Source of the DNA: Flectobacillus rivi
GTDB taxonomy: Bacteria; Bacteroidota; Bacteroidia; Cytophagales; Spirosomataceae
Assembly (NCBI RefSeq): GCF_030056655.1
Contig: NZ_JASHIE010000010.1
Coordinates: forward strand, 244,405 to 308,404
Reading direction: 5' to 3'
DNA length: 64,000 nucleotides
Shown: positions 8,732 through 17,365 of the stretch, in pieces
Numbering within the stretch: position 1 is the stretch's first letter
How the letters are laid out: each line of letters begins with the position of its first letter
The notes under the pieces: model-generated
The model's database searches: none
Told to the model about the DNA's origin: nothing
What the model saw: the letters and a program-made list of their open reading frames with translations, nothing else
Made by a program: the position numbers and the translations under genes

Positions 8732-9721
8732 ATGCGTAAAATCCCTTTTGTATTTCTATTTCTTTTTTCAATTGCTTCTCAAGCTCAAGTTCTCAAAAAG
8801 AAAACTACCCTGCTGATGGGCGGAAGATTTGATATTACTGTTGTTGCGAAAGATACAGCCACTGCCAAACAAAGTATTGAGGATATCATTTCTGAAATTT
8901 CTAGGATAGAATATTTAATTTCAGATTGGAAAAGTACGACTCAAATTTCGGATGTAAATCGCAATGCAGGAATCAAACCTGTTAAAGTAGATCCTGAAGT
9001 ATTTGAGTTGACAGAAAGAGCACTACATTTTTCGGAAATAACAAACGGTGCTTTCGATATTAGTTTTGCGGCAATGGATAGAATTTGGAAATTTGATGGT
9101 TCTATGAAACAAATGCCAACGCCAGAGGCAGTTAAAAAATCAGTAGAAAAAGTAGGTTACCAAAATATTGAGCTAGATAAGGAAAACAGTACAATTTTTT
9201 TGAAGAAAAAAGGAATGAAAATTGGCTTCGGAGCATTAGGTGAAGGCTATGCCGCCGACCGCTGTCGCGAAATGATGTTGGCAAGAGGTATTCAGGCAGG
9301 AATTGTTAATGGCTCTGGCGATATGAATACGTGGGGAAGCCAACCAGATGGCAAACCTTGGACTGTCGGAATTACTAATCCTATGAAAAAAGATACTGTT
9401 TTTGCTATCGTACCACTTGTTAAAAGTGCCGTAGTTACTTCGGGAAGCTATCAGAAGTTTGTCGTATTTAATGGAAAACGCTATTCGCACATTATCAATC
9501 CTGTAACGGGATACCCAGCTACTGGCCTTTGTAGCGTAACGGTGTTTGGTCCTAGTGCCGAAACAGCTAATGGCTTTAGTACTTCTGTTATGGTTTTGGG
9601 AAAAGACAAAGGTGTGAAGCTATTGAAAAAACACCCTGAATACAGTGCAATCTTGATTACTGATGAGGGAAAGGTGGTAACTACTAAAAACTTGAATATT
9701 AAAGATTTTACCTTGAAATAG
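8732..9721 (+). CDS. apbE: ApbE-family FAD:protein FMN transferase (divergent copy)
   Basis: A 329-residue exported protein with signal peptide M-R-K-I-P-F-V-F to S-Q-A-Q. ApbE enzymes move FMN from FAD to a Thr or Ser of extracytosolic target proteins. The family block is F-G-A-L-G-E-G-Y-A-A-D, followed by N-G-S-G-D and by T-S-G-S-Y and S-H-I-I-N-P-V-T-G. Two positions differ from the textbook motif: G-A-L-G-E-G replaces G-G-I-A-K-G, and the metal-binding D of the D-x-x-A-T motif is Asn (A-N-G-F-S-T). A TTG start at 8639 would add a non-signal extension, so ATG 8732 is used. It converges on a membrane flavoprotein reductase. Active FMN transfer is probable but not certain. Confidence 0.85.
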   Translation: MRKIPFVFLFLFSIASQAQVLKKKTTLLMGGRFDITVVAKDTATAKQSIEDIISEISRIEYLISDWKSTTQISDVNRNAGIKPVKVDPEVFELTERALHFSEITNGAFDISFAAMDRIWKFDGSMKQMPTPEAVKKSVEKVGYQNIELDKENSTIFLKKKGMKIGFGALGEGYAADRCREMMLARGIQAGIVNGSGDMNTWGSQPDGKPWTVGITNPMKKDTVFAIVPLVKSAVVTSGSYQKFVVFNGKRYSHIINPVTGYPATGLCSVTVFGPSAETANGFSTSVMVLGKDKGVKLLKKHPEYSAILITDEGKVVTTKNLNIKDFTLK

Positions 9722-9738
9722 GAGGGTGAAGATTTTTC

Positions 9739-9770
9739 GATTAGGGTACGACTTCAGTCGCACCCTAATC
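9739..9770. terminator. Bidirectional terminator, family D palindrome copy 1
   Basis: GATTAGGGT(A/G)CGACT / AGTCGCACCCTAATC forms a nearly perfect stem followed by an A/T run between convergent genes. The same core GGGTGCGACTTAAGTCGCACCC recurs at 52819-52864. Confidence 0.75.
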
Positions 9771-9777
9771 AAAAAAA

Positions 9778-11970
9778 TTAATAACAATCCGAAAGAATTT
9801 GTTCGTGTGCTTGGTAGTGACTCAATGACTGAGAAAGCTCTTTTTCACAGATTTGTTCCAGTACGACCATCACATCTTTTTGCATAGCCAATGATCCACA
9901 AATCATAATTACGCCTCCATTCTTTAATATAGTGGCTATTTGATGGGCATCTTTTTTAATCAAATCTCCAACATACAACTTTTCAGTCTCACGTGACAAA
10001 GCAACGGCAAGGGTATTCAATTTCTTTTGTTGACTGTACTCGTCCAGCTGAGATTGATATAAACCGAGCGAAGATTTATCTCTGAACCCTGCATACAAGT
10101 GGCAAGGAACTTGTTTATTATTTTGGCTAAGCATTCCTAAAAATGGTCCAATACCTGTACCATTACAAATCATGATGACTTCTGGACTATTTTTAGGGAA
10201 ATGGAAATGGCTATTTTGAACAATTTTAGCTTTGAATGTATCTCCAGCTTTGAGTCGATGCAAAAATCCTGAGCCTAGTCCATTTTCGTGTAATCTCACA
10301 CTTAACTGAATATCACTTTTATCGACAACTCCAATCGAATATAAGCGTTCACGATGGTCGTTAGCTGGGTATATCGCCAGTAAATCCCCTGATTTCACTT
10401 TTGTCCATCTTTTCGTTTTAAACTTAATCAAGAAGGTATCGTCATGTTGATTAGAAGTATTTGACACTACTTCTAAATTCCTAAAGTTGTTGGGTTGTTT
10501 CAGCGGAGCTTTACTCGAAATACTGATGCCTGTTTTAGCTGACCAAGCTTCTGCCCAAAGCGCATAATCTTCCTCCGATTTATCATTTACTGTATGAATA
10601 TCCAACAATGGCTTCGCCCAAGATTTACTGCCTAGAGAGTGATGTACCTCATAAGCAAATTGACAGAAATCTGGATAAGCACGAGACCCAAAGCCGACTA
10701 CAGATATTTGAATAGAGGAAGGTTGAGAAATGTCAGTCGATAATAACTCTTGAAACTTGCTTGCACTATTGGGGGCATCACCCGCCCCATAGGTAGAGGT
10801 AAACACAACCAAATGCTCTGTACTTGGGTAGCTCTGATATTCGTTGAGTGTCGAGATATAGGTTTTCTCTCCAAGTTTAATCAATTGTTGATAAAAACCA
10901 TTGGCAAAATCCCATGTACTGCCATTTTCAGAACCTACTAAGATAACAAAACGGCTTTCTTCAGCTGTAAATTGATTTTTAGATTTTCCAGAGAGTCTTT
11001 TAAACGTAATAGCAAAACCAGTGTATATAAAAAATAGAATATTACCAGAAGCAATAGCCAAAATGATAGCCAAGATGATGCTCGCTCTACCTGTGTGCAA
11101 ATCGAGGCTGAGCGTACTCATAATTTGTGTAAAAGGATATGCCTGCTCAGCAAGAATTTCTCCCGTAATTTGGTTTACGGCAATTTCTCGGTCTTTGAGC
11201 TTGATGGTAAAATAATCTTCAGGATCTTCTGAAAAAGGAAATTCTATGCTTTTTACTTCTGAGAGCGATGTGTTTTTGAAGATTGGAAAATCTTCCAGTT
11301 TCTTTTGAGGAGTATCTTTTATTTTATCAAAATCAACCTCTAAGTTTACTTTAGCCGCAGGAAATACTTCGAAGCGAACTAATGAAAGATAAGCCCCTGT
11401 AAGCGCAATTAAAAGAATTGGTAGTAAAGACCAACGACTCAATACGACATGGTAATATTGTGCAAAGCTATCTTTAGGAATACCTTTAAAAAAGTTGCGT
11501 ATTCCCTGCTGACGCTGAATAAGGAGTAAGATACCTGAAATAGTGATTAAGAATAGAAGAAATGCTGTGAGTCCTACAAAAAAACGTCCTAGTTCATGTA
11601 AAAATAAAGAGCGGTGTAAAGCGTTAACCCATTCAAAGAAGGCACCTTTCTGCTTGGTTGCTCCCAAAAACTCTCCAGTTTGGGGATGAATATATCCTTC
11701 CTGAATATCTTTTGGAAAATCAGAGCTTTTGGCTACTAAAGAATGAAAATCATCTACTTCTACCTGACTAATTGAAGGATATTGCTTTTTCCACACAGGA
11801 ATACTTTCAGCCAAAGTTACTTGACTAAGAGATGGCGTTGTTGGTCTGTTGATTTTTTCTAAAGCTGGCTCAAACGACAGAATGATACCAGTAATAGCGG
11901 CAAGTGCTAGAAAAAGAAAAGAAGATACCGCCAACGTAAGGTGACTGTATCTCCAGATAGAGAGATTCAT
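9778..11970 (-). CDS. PepSY transmembrane / flavodoxin / FNR fusion reductase
   Basis: A 730-residue three-module protein. Residues 1-340 form a PepSY_TM region with four predicted helices (about 10-33, 132-153, 180-200, 295-320) and several His residues near helix ends that could bind haem. Residues about 340-480 are flavodoxin-like (G-S-E-N-G-S-T, then T-S-T-Y-G-A-G-D-A-P). Residues about 510-730 are a cytochrome-P450/sulfite-reductase-type FNR module (R-L-Y-S-I-G for FAD, C-N-G-T-G-I-G-P-F for NADPH, M-I-C-G-S near the end). Inference: it carries electrons from cytosolic NADPH across the inner membrane, as ferric-siderophore reductases or flavin-dependent extracytosolic reductases do. Neighbouring ApbE and DUF2271 genes support an extracytosolic flavin pathway. 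Confidence 0.85.
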   Translation of the reverse strand: MNLSIWRYSHLTLAVSSFLFLALAAITGIILSFEPALEKINRPTTPSLSQVTLAESIPVWKKQYPSISQVEVDDFHSLVAKSSDFPKDIQEGYIHPQTGEFLGATKQKGAFFEWVNALHRSLFLHELGRFFVGLTAFLLFLITISGILLLIQRQQGIRNFFKGIPKDSFAQYYHVVLSRWSLLPILLIALTGAYLSLVRFEVFPAAKVNLEVDFDKIKDTPQKKLEDFPIFKNTSLSEVKSIEFPFSEDPEDYFTIKLKDREIAVNQITGEILAEQAYPFTQIMSTLSLDLHTGRASIILAIILAIASGNILFFIYTGFAITFKRLSGKSKNQFTAEESRFVILVGSENGSTWDFANGFYQQLIKLGEKTYISTLNEYQSYPSTEHLVVFTSTYGAGDAPNSASKFQELLSTDISQPSSIQISVVGFGSRAYPDFCQFAYEVHHSLGSKSWAKPLLDIHTVNDKSEEDYALWAEAWSAKTGISISSKAPLKQPNNFRNLEVVSNTSNQHDDTFLIKFKTKRWTKVKSGDLLAIYPANDHRERLYSIGVVDKSDIQLSVRLHENGLGSGFLHRLKAGDTFKAKIVQNSHFHFPKNSPEVIMICNGTGIGPFLGMLSQNNKQVPCHLYAGFRDKSSLGLYQSQLDEYSQQKKLNTLAVALSRETEKLYVGDLIKKDAHQIATILKNGGVIMICGSLAMQKDVMVVLEQICEKELSQSLSHYQAHEQILSDCY

Positions 11971-12127
11971 ATTTTGAGAGTTGGTTGAATTAAATGCAAA
12001 CGGAGAAATACATAAGAATCTTGAACAGTTGTTGTCTTTTCCTCGAATAGGTTACTCAATACATAAAACACTGCTCTAAAATTTTCCCATCAGTTGTCAA
12101 TATAATTGATCAACTGATGGAAAAAAC

Positions 12128-12174
12128 ACAAAGTAAAGCCATGTTAGTGAATTACACGCTATTACTTTGTGTCT
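12128..12174 (-). terminator. Terminator downstream of the DUF2271 gene
   Basis: On the minus strand an 11-bp stem (ACACAAAGTAA / TTACTTTGTGT) with a long loop is followed by a T run. A second hairpin (CCATCAGTTG / CAACTGATGG, 12089-12122) follows at once. They separate the DUF2271 gene from the reductase gene. Confidence 0.6.
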
Positions 12175-12187
12175 GTTGTCTCTTATT

Positions 12188-12676
12188 CTAGTTTGCAGGA
12201 CTAAATCTTACATAACGGATATAACCCGTTCCTTCACTTTTAGCCGCTAAGCCATCAGTTGTTAGTGGAACCTCCAAATCTTTTACGTAATATGGTTTAT
12301 CCTCAACGGCACTCTCAAAACGAATTTTGTAATTTGAGTTCAACTTCGCATTTTCAATTTCAAGAACAACCACACTACGGTCGCCACCTGTTACCGATGC
12401 ACCTGTGATAGCGCTTAAGTTACTTGGCTTTTTTGAGAATGCTTTATGCCATTCTTTTAGGTCTTTGTACCATTTTTTGTCAGAACCTAATACATACAAA
12501 GTTTTGTCATAAGCTCCTTTAGCATCTACGATAGATACAACCATATAAGCGCCTTCGCCCATATAGTTAGTCATTTGAATCATACATTTGTATTTCGTTG
12601 TTTGTGCTTGTGTTGTGTTAGAAACACCCAACGATACGATTAATGCAATAACGGCTAGTTTTAAGAATTTGAACAT
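12188..12676 (-). CDS. DUF2271 exported protein with candidate flavinylation motif
   Basis: A 162-residue periplasmic protein, signal peptide about 1-24 (ending T-Q-A-Q). The DUF2271 pattern is seen in the W-Y-K-D-L-K-E-W-H block and at the C-terminus, Y-I-R-Y-V-R-F-S. Residues 88-97, S-A-I-T-G-A-S-V-T-G, contain T-G-A-S, which fits the [S/T]-G-A-[S/T] site to which ApbE attaches FMN in NqrC/RnfG-type proteins. Inference: Ser94 may carry covalent FMN and act as the periplasmic electron acceptor of the nearby PepSY reductase. It begins 4 bp after the ankyrin gene, so the two are translationally close and one operon. Confidence 0.8.
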   Translation of the reverse strand: MFKFLKLAVIALIVSLGVSNTTQAQTTKYKCMIQMTNYMGEGAYMVVSIVDAKGAYDKTLYVLGSDKKWYKDLKEWHKAFSKKPSNLSAITGASVTGGDRSVVVLEIENAKLNSNYKIRFESAVEDKPYYVKDLEVPLTTDGLAAKSEGTGYIRYVRFSPAN

Positions 12677-12680
12677 TTTA

Positions 12681-14240
12681 CTACTTTAAAAAAGTGATAG
12701 ATATTTTAGATTTTGAAAGTGATTCGTTTTCTGAAGCTAAATCAAAAGCTGTTTCGTTGAAATTAGTAACGGCTTCTTTTTTAGCACCAATAGATACCAA
12801 GTATTTCATAACGGTATCGTCTTTAGCAATCATCGCAGCTTTGTGAAGCGCCGTGATTCCTTCCGAGTTTTTTGCATTTACGTCAATACCTAGTGCCTGA
12901 ATACGTTTTAAAAGACCTAAGTCGTTTTTCATAACGGCCAAGTGATATAAGGTATTGCCATTTTTTTGTGGAGTGCTGGCTGTTAATCCTTTTTCTTCCA
13001 ACATTTTTAGTTTGGCGTCAAAGTCTTCTGTTTTTGGCCCAAAGCCACCACGACCTTCACTACCACCTTGAGGTCCGCCTTGCGGAGCACCTTGTGGCCC
13101 TCCAGGACCGCCAAAACCACCTGCACTATAAGATTGTACCAAATAGGCTAACAAGTTTTCACCGTCTTTGTTTGTTACTTTTACATCAGCACCTTTTTCT
13201 ATTAAAAACTTAACAACTTCAGGAGAGTTTCCTTTTACAGCTAGTGAAAGAGCCGATTCTCCTTTATTATTAGTCAGATTGATGTTTGATATTTTTGACG
13301 CAAGTAAGCCTAAGGTGGCTAAATCTCTGTTAGATGCCGCTGCAAATATAAACGGAGTATTACCTTCCTCATCTGCTTGGTTTACATTAACACCTTTTGC
13401 CAAGAAATGCTCGATAATTTCTTTTTGATTAGGTCTACGAACTAAGAAATGTAAAACGTTTTCGCCAGCTTTAGTTGTCGCTGTAGGTTTTACTCCTAAA
13501 CTTTCTAAGTATTCAAAAAACTCTAAACTAAGGGTTGTTCCTCTTCTACCTCCTTGCGATGCAACCACAATAGCGTTGTCGTTTGGCGTGATACCTTTTT
13601 GTACTAAAGCTTTCAAAAGGTTAACGTTTCCACTACGAGCGGCATAACCAAAAATATTATTTCCATTTTTGTCAACACTTTTAATATCTAAACCTTTTGA
13701 TACCAAATAATTAGTGATTGCCAAATCTTTGTCTCCAGCAACAGCAAGTAATAAAACGTTTGCACCGTCTTGGTTTACGTCTTTTTTCAAATTTGCTCCA
13801 GCTTTCACACAAAGGTCGATTACTTCTGGTGTAAGTCCGTTACCCGCAGCAAAGTTTAATGGAGTAGTTCCATGAGCATCAACCATGCTTGCTTTTGAAC
13901 CCTTGTCGATCAACAACTGCATGATTTCGATATTGCCCTTTGCGGTAGCCCAGTGCAAGTAAATACGACCATCATGAGTAATTTTGTTTACATCATTTCC
14001 AGGTTGTTCCAACAAATACTTGATGGTTTCGTTCGGCGCGCCAGAGTTGATGGCCATTACTACAGCGTCCATCGCCTGACGGTTAAGTTCAGATGGGTTA
14101 CTGCCTTTTGCTACCTCAGCTTTTACAGCTTCAGCATTTGGTTGGTTTCTCCAAAATGATTGTTCTAATAAGGTATTTCTTTGAGCGCTTGCAGCGAAAC
14201 TGAAAAGTGCCAAAGATGCAGCAATGAATATTCTTTTCAT
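12681..14240 (-). CDS. Exported ankyrin-repeat protein
   Basis: A 519-residue protein with a signal peptide (about 1-19, ending A-S-A-Q) and roughly ten ankyrin repeats, recognisable by G-x-T-P-L-x-x-A-A and L-L-x-K-G-A/V-D-V motifs. A Gly/Pro/Gln-rich low-complexity insert of about 28 residues (near 377-404) splits the array. Ankyrin domains mediate protein binding; here that would be in the periplasm. It is the first gene of a pair with DUF2271 and probably acts with it. No enzymatic domain is seen. Confidence 0.85.
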   Translation of the reverse strand: MKRIFIAASLALFSFAASAQRNTLLEQSFWRNQPNAEAVKAEVAKGSNPSELNRQAMDAVVMAINSGAPNETIKYLLEQPGNDVNKITHDGRIYLHWATAKGNIEIMQLLIDKGSKASMVDAHGTTPLNFAAGNGLTPEVIDLCVKAGANLKKDVNQDGANVLLLAVAGDKDLAITNYLVSKGLDIKSVDKNGNNIFGYAARSGNVNLLKALVQKGITPNDNAIVVASQGGRRGTTLSLEFFEYLESLGVKPTATTKAGENVLHFLVRRPNQKEIIEHFLAKGVNVNQADEEGNTPFIFAAASNRDLATLGLLASKISNINLTNNKGESALSLAVKGNSPEVVKFLIEKGADVKVTNKDGENLLAYLVQSYSAGGFGGPGGPQGAPQGGPQGGSEGRGGFGPKTEDFDAKLKMLEEKGLTASTPQKNGNTLYHLAVMKNDLGLLKRIQALGIDVNAKNSEGITALHKAAMIAKDDTVMKYLVSIGAKKEAVTNFNETAFDLASENESLSKSKISITFLK

Positions 14241-14799
14241 TTGAAATATGTATGTTTTATCGGGTTGAAGTTTTGGGACTCAAAACAAATAAGCTTTTCT
14301 TATTTAGAATTAGTACAAATATAAATTAGAATCTTTGTTTAACCATAATACTCTATTTTAAATTTAGCTAAATCACTTTATTTACTTGAAAAGAGCATTT
14401 ATTGGCTTTGACCATAAAAATGATGAAAAGTAAAATTCTGTAACATTTTTTTAGGAAAATGAACAACCTACTGACCAATCGATGGAAAGAGTCGATAATG
14501 CGTAATGAGATGCTTTAAGTCAATAGCCTGCATAAAATTAGAATAAAATCATCAGTACTGGTAAACACCCAGAGTCATTTCCTGCTAACAGGTGTATTTA
14601 TTCGACCGAATGCCATATTGAATGTATGAATAACGAGATGTTTATTTAGATAATAGGGAGTAAAGAGGGTATTGTAGTCCAATTGTTTACTTATTTCGAA
14701 TAGAACTGCGCAAATCAGGGCAAGTGAACAAATGGTTATTTCTTAACTTGTTGTACCATATTTGCGTTAACACTCACAAACCTCGAACATATTGATTCT
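14241..14799. other. Intergenic region between divergent ankyrin and apbE genes
   Basis: About 560 bp, AT-rich. It holds a minus-strand -7 element for the ankyrin operon at 14316-14323. A TATTTG at 14759-14764 may serve the apbE gene. No ORF or repeat family is supported. Confidence 0.5.
14316..14323 (-). promoter_or_regulatory. -7 element for the ankyrin-DUF2271 operon
   Basis: Minus strand TATATTTG, exact TAnnTTTG, 76 bp before the ankyrin start. Confidence 0.4.
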
Positions 14800-15804
14800 G
14801 TGAAAACAAAAGCATCTTTGTTTATTCTTCTTTTGGTACTCTTTCATACAGCCCACTTACAGGCACAAGCGCCTATCCGCAAGTGGACTTTTACACAACC
14901 CAAAATGGGTTCTCCTTTCTCTATCGTGGTATATAGCAACGATTCTATTCAAGTTGCGGCAAGTATAAAAAAGGCTTATCTATTGGTGGATTCGCTTAAT
15001 AGCATTTATAGCGATTATGATTTGCAAAGCGAATTGAGTGTATTATCACAAAAAGGCGAAAGCCCCAAAGTTTCGAATGCTTTATGGGATATTTTGGAGA
15101 AATCCCAATATGCGTTCTCGAAAAGCAATGGCACTTTTGATATTTCTATCGGACCTGTGGTCAGACTTTGGAGAAAAGCTCGAAAGCTCAAACAACTTCC
15201 CAGTGACTCTGCTATTCGAAATGCACAGCAGCGTGTGGGGTTTAAGTTTATAAAAATGAATCCTTCCACTCATGAAGTGAAGTTGCTTCGAAACAATATG
15301 CAACTCGACTTAGGAGGAATAGCAAAAGGATATATAGCCCAAAAAGTAGTAGATTTTTTAGCCAAAGAAAGTTTAGGCTCCTCACTAGTAGATGCGGGAG
15401 GAGACTTAGCCATGGGACAAGCACCACCAAGTAAAAAAGCTTGGAGTGTTGGAGTAAATATCCCTTCCTCCGAAGAATTATTACCTCGATATTTATTTCT
15501 TCAAAATACTGCTGTTGCCACATCTGGCGATATGTATCAATACGTAGAAATGGATGGAAAGCATTATTCACACATCGTGAATCCCAAGACAGGATTGGGA
15601 CTTACACATCAACGTAATGTGACTGTTATTGCTCCCGACGGTGCTACTGCCGATTGGCTTGCTACAGCATGTAGTGTTTTGTCAATCAAAAAGGCTATCA
15701 AACTCTGTGATAGTTTTCCTAATACAGGTTTACTGATTGCAGAGAAGAAAGGTAAAGTGATTCTTAAATGGCAAAACAGCTATTTTGAGAAAATGATGGA
15801 ATAG
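14800..15804 (+). CDS. apbE: ApbE-family FAD:protein FMN transferase (canonical copy)
   Basis: A 334-residue exported protein starting at GTG, with signal peptide to L-Q-A-Q. The canonical motif L-D-L-G-G-I-A-K-G-Y lies about residue 170, then D-A-G-G-D, then A-T-S-G-D-M and S-H-I-V-N-P-K-T-G, and the metal-binding A-D-W-L-A-T-A near 282-288. All residues expected for Mg2+-dependent FMN transfer from FAD are present. It is divergent from the ankyrin-DUF2271 operon, which encodes a candidate substrate. Compared with the copy at 8732 it looks the more conventional enzyme. Confidence 0.9.
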   Translation: MKTKASLFILLLVLFHTAHLQAQAPIRKWTFTQPKMGSPFSIVVYSNDSIQVAASIKKAYLLVDSLNSIYSDYDLQSELSVLSQKGESPKVSNALWDILEKSQYAFSKSNGTFDISIGPVVRLWRKARKLKQLPSDSAIRNAQQRVGFKFIKMNPSTHEVKLLRNNMQLDLGGIAKGYIAQKVVDFLAKESLGSSLVDAGGDLAMGQAPPSKKAWSVGVNIPSSEELLPRYLFLQNTAVATSGDMYQYVEMDGKHYSHIVNPKTGLGLTHQRNVTVIAPDGATADWLATACSVLSIKKAIKLCDSFPNTGLLIAEKKGKVILKWQNSYFEKMME

Positions 15805-15806
15805 GG

Positions 15807-15873
15807 ACAAAGTATCAAAGGCACATAGGCACAAAGTGTGTATCACTGTAGAGACGCAATGCTTGCGTCTCCA
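15807..15873 (+). repeat. Direct repeat copy 1 with embedded GAGACGCAA palindrome
   Basis: A 67-bp unit repeated at 15929-15995 with about three differences. It joins an AAAGGCACATAGGCACAAAG segment (module E) to the palindrome GAGACGCAATGCTTGCGTCTC at 15851-15871 (module C). Confidence 0.85.
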
Positions 15874-16213
15874 ATTGAGTTTCCAAACCCTAATGCTTTT
15901 CAAATAGCAAAATAGTTAGTATTTAGGTACAAAGCGTCAAAGGCACATAGGCACAAAGTGTGTATCACGGTAGAGACGCAATGCTTGCGTCTCCATAGGT
16001 ATATTCTAGGGCTCAGACGCAAACATTGCGTCTCTACTAATACTTTTAAAAATCATTCAACCACTCAATCACCAATCACTCAATAACCACAAACAAACTG
16101 TGAGGGTCTGTTGGGTAGTCTTAGAAAAAGAAAGAGTATTTTAATAAAACATATTTCTATTTAGTTTACAGTCATCTCAATTCAACTTTGCATATCAACC
16201 TCATAATTTTTCT
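15874..16213. other. Remainder of repeat-rich spacer before the SUMF1-like gene
   Basis: Contains the second direct-repeat copy, a third half-palindromic GACGCAA...TTGCGTCTC at 16015-16035, and a CACTCAATCACCAATCACTC stretch near 16063. No gene is supported. Confidence 0.6.
15929..15995 (+). repeat. Direct repeat copy 2
   Basis: Second copy of the 67-bp unit at 15807-15873, again ending in the GAGACGCAATGCTTGCGTCTC palindrome. A further inverted arm at 16013-16037 makes a larger nested hairpin. Confidence 0.85.
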
Positions 16214-17158
16214 ATGAAAAAAACTCTTTTGACCTTGAGCTTATTTACCGCTGTTTTTGGTATCTCTGAAGCTCAAAACTTCCAATCTTATGAACAAACT
16301 ATTCCTAATACTACTGTCAAATTTAAAATGGTAGCGATTCCAGCGGGAGAACTATCCTTAGGTAGCTCCGAAAGTGAGTTAGGACATGAGTCAGATGAAT
16401 CACCACAAGTGAAGGTAAAGCTTTCAGCTTTTTGGATGGGAGCAACCGAAGTGACTTACGACGAATATCAACTGTTTTTTGAAGAGGAACGTGACCCTGA
16501 GCCAAAGCCCGATGCCATTACTCGTCCTAGTCCTCCGTACATTGATTTTACTTTGGGCATGGGAAAAGTAGGTGGTTTCCCTGCTAATTCGATGCAGCAG
16601 TATGCAGCTTTGATGTATTGCAAATGGCTTTATCATAAAACAGGAATTTTCTATCGATTACCTACAGAGGCCGAATGGGAATATGCTTGTCGTGCAGGAA
16701 GTAAAACTCGTTTCTTCTTTGGAGAAAATGAAAAAGACCTTGCTCAATATGCTTGGTATGGAGCCAATGCCGAAGGACATTATCATCGAGTAGGTGAGAA
16801 AAAGCCAAATCCTTGGGGATTATACGATATGTTGGGCAACGTAGCCGAATGGACAATGGACCAATACGATGAAGGATTTTATCAAAAACTAAGTGCAGGA
16901 CAAGAGAATCCTTACTCAGAAAAGTTAAAACGCTATCCAAGTACTGTGCGAGGAGGCAACTATAAAGATGAAGCAAAAGAATTGCGAAGTGCTAATCGCC
17001 TAAAATCAGACCCTATTTGGAATCGTCGTGACCCACAAGTACCAAAAAGTAAATGGTGGAATGCCGATGCGCCTTTTGTAGGATTCCGTATTGTACAACC
17101 TCTACAACAGCCTTCGGCAGAAGAAGTCGAAGCTTTTTTTGCAAAAGTATTAAAGTAG
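16214..17158 (+). CDS. Exported SUMF1/formylglycine-generating-enzyme-fold protein
   Basis: A 314-residue protein with signal peptide (about 1-20, ending S-E-A-Q). The FGE-sulfatase fold is clear: F-W-M-G-A-T-E-V-T-Y-x-E-Y, R-L-P-T-E-A-E-W-E-Y-A-C-R-A-G, W-G-L-Y-D-M-L-G-N-V-A-E-W, then R-G-G-N-Y and F-V-G-F-R. The paired active-site cysteines of true formylglycine-generating enzymes are missing in the final R-S-A-N-R segment, so sulfatase activation is unlikely. Members with this fold serve as binding or non-catalytic modules in many Bacteroidota. It is followed by an exported oxidoreductase, with a repeat element between. Confidence 0.85.
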   Translation: MKKTLLTLSLFTAVFGISEAQNFQSYEQTIPNTTVKFKMVAIPAGELSLGSSESELGHESDESPQVKVKLSAFWMGATEVTYDEYQLFFEEERDPEPKPDAITRPSPPYIDFTLGMGKVGGFPANSMQQYAALMYCKWLYHKTGIFYRLPTEAEWEYACRAGSKTRFFFGENEKDLAQYAWYGANAEGHYHRVGEKKPNPWGLYDMLGNVAEWTMDQYDEGFYQKLSAGQENPYSEKLKRYPSTVRGGNYKDEAKELRSANRLKSDPIWNRRDPQVPKSKWWNADAPFVGFRIVQPLQQPSAEEVEAFFAKVLK

Positions 17159-17225
17159 GTTATGAGTGAACAGGAGCACAGGCACAAAGTGAAGACAAGT
17201 TGCCCTTACCGAAAGACCTAAAACT

Positions 17226-17328
17226 ATTGCGGATTTGGGATTGCTGATTTCGGAAATATGGAAAATCACCTTTATTTTCTATGAAAAAGTACCATACAAT
17301 TCCGCAATCCAACATCCCAAATCCAATA
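17226..17328. repeat. Interspersed palindromic repeat, family A, copy 2
   Basis: Begins ATTGCGGATTTGGGATTGCT and ends with TTCCGCAATCC...CCCAAATCCAAT, an inverted counterpart. It is preceded at 17164-17191 by module E (GAGTGAACAGGAGCACAGGC). It lies between two co-directional genes, unlike the other three copies. Confidence 0.7.
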
Positions 17329-17365
17329 TTAAAATACCTCTCATTTTCTAAAACTAATTCTAACT

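Noticed and set aside
15807..15995. Direct repeats as a possible CRISPR array
   Set aside because: Only two 67-bp copies with a single 55-bp gap, embedded palindromes and no cas genes.
16214..17158. True formylglycine-generating enzyme
   Set aside because: The paired active-site cysteines are missing and no sulfatase gene is nearby.
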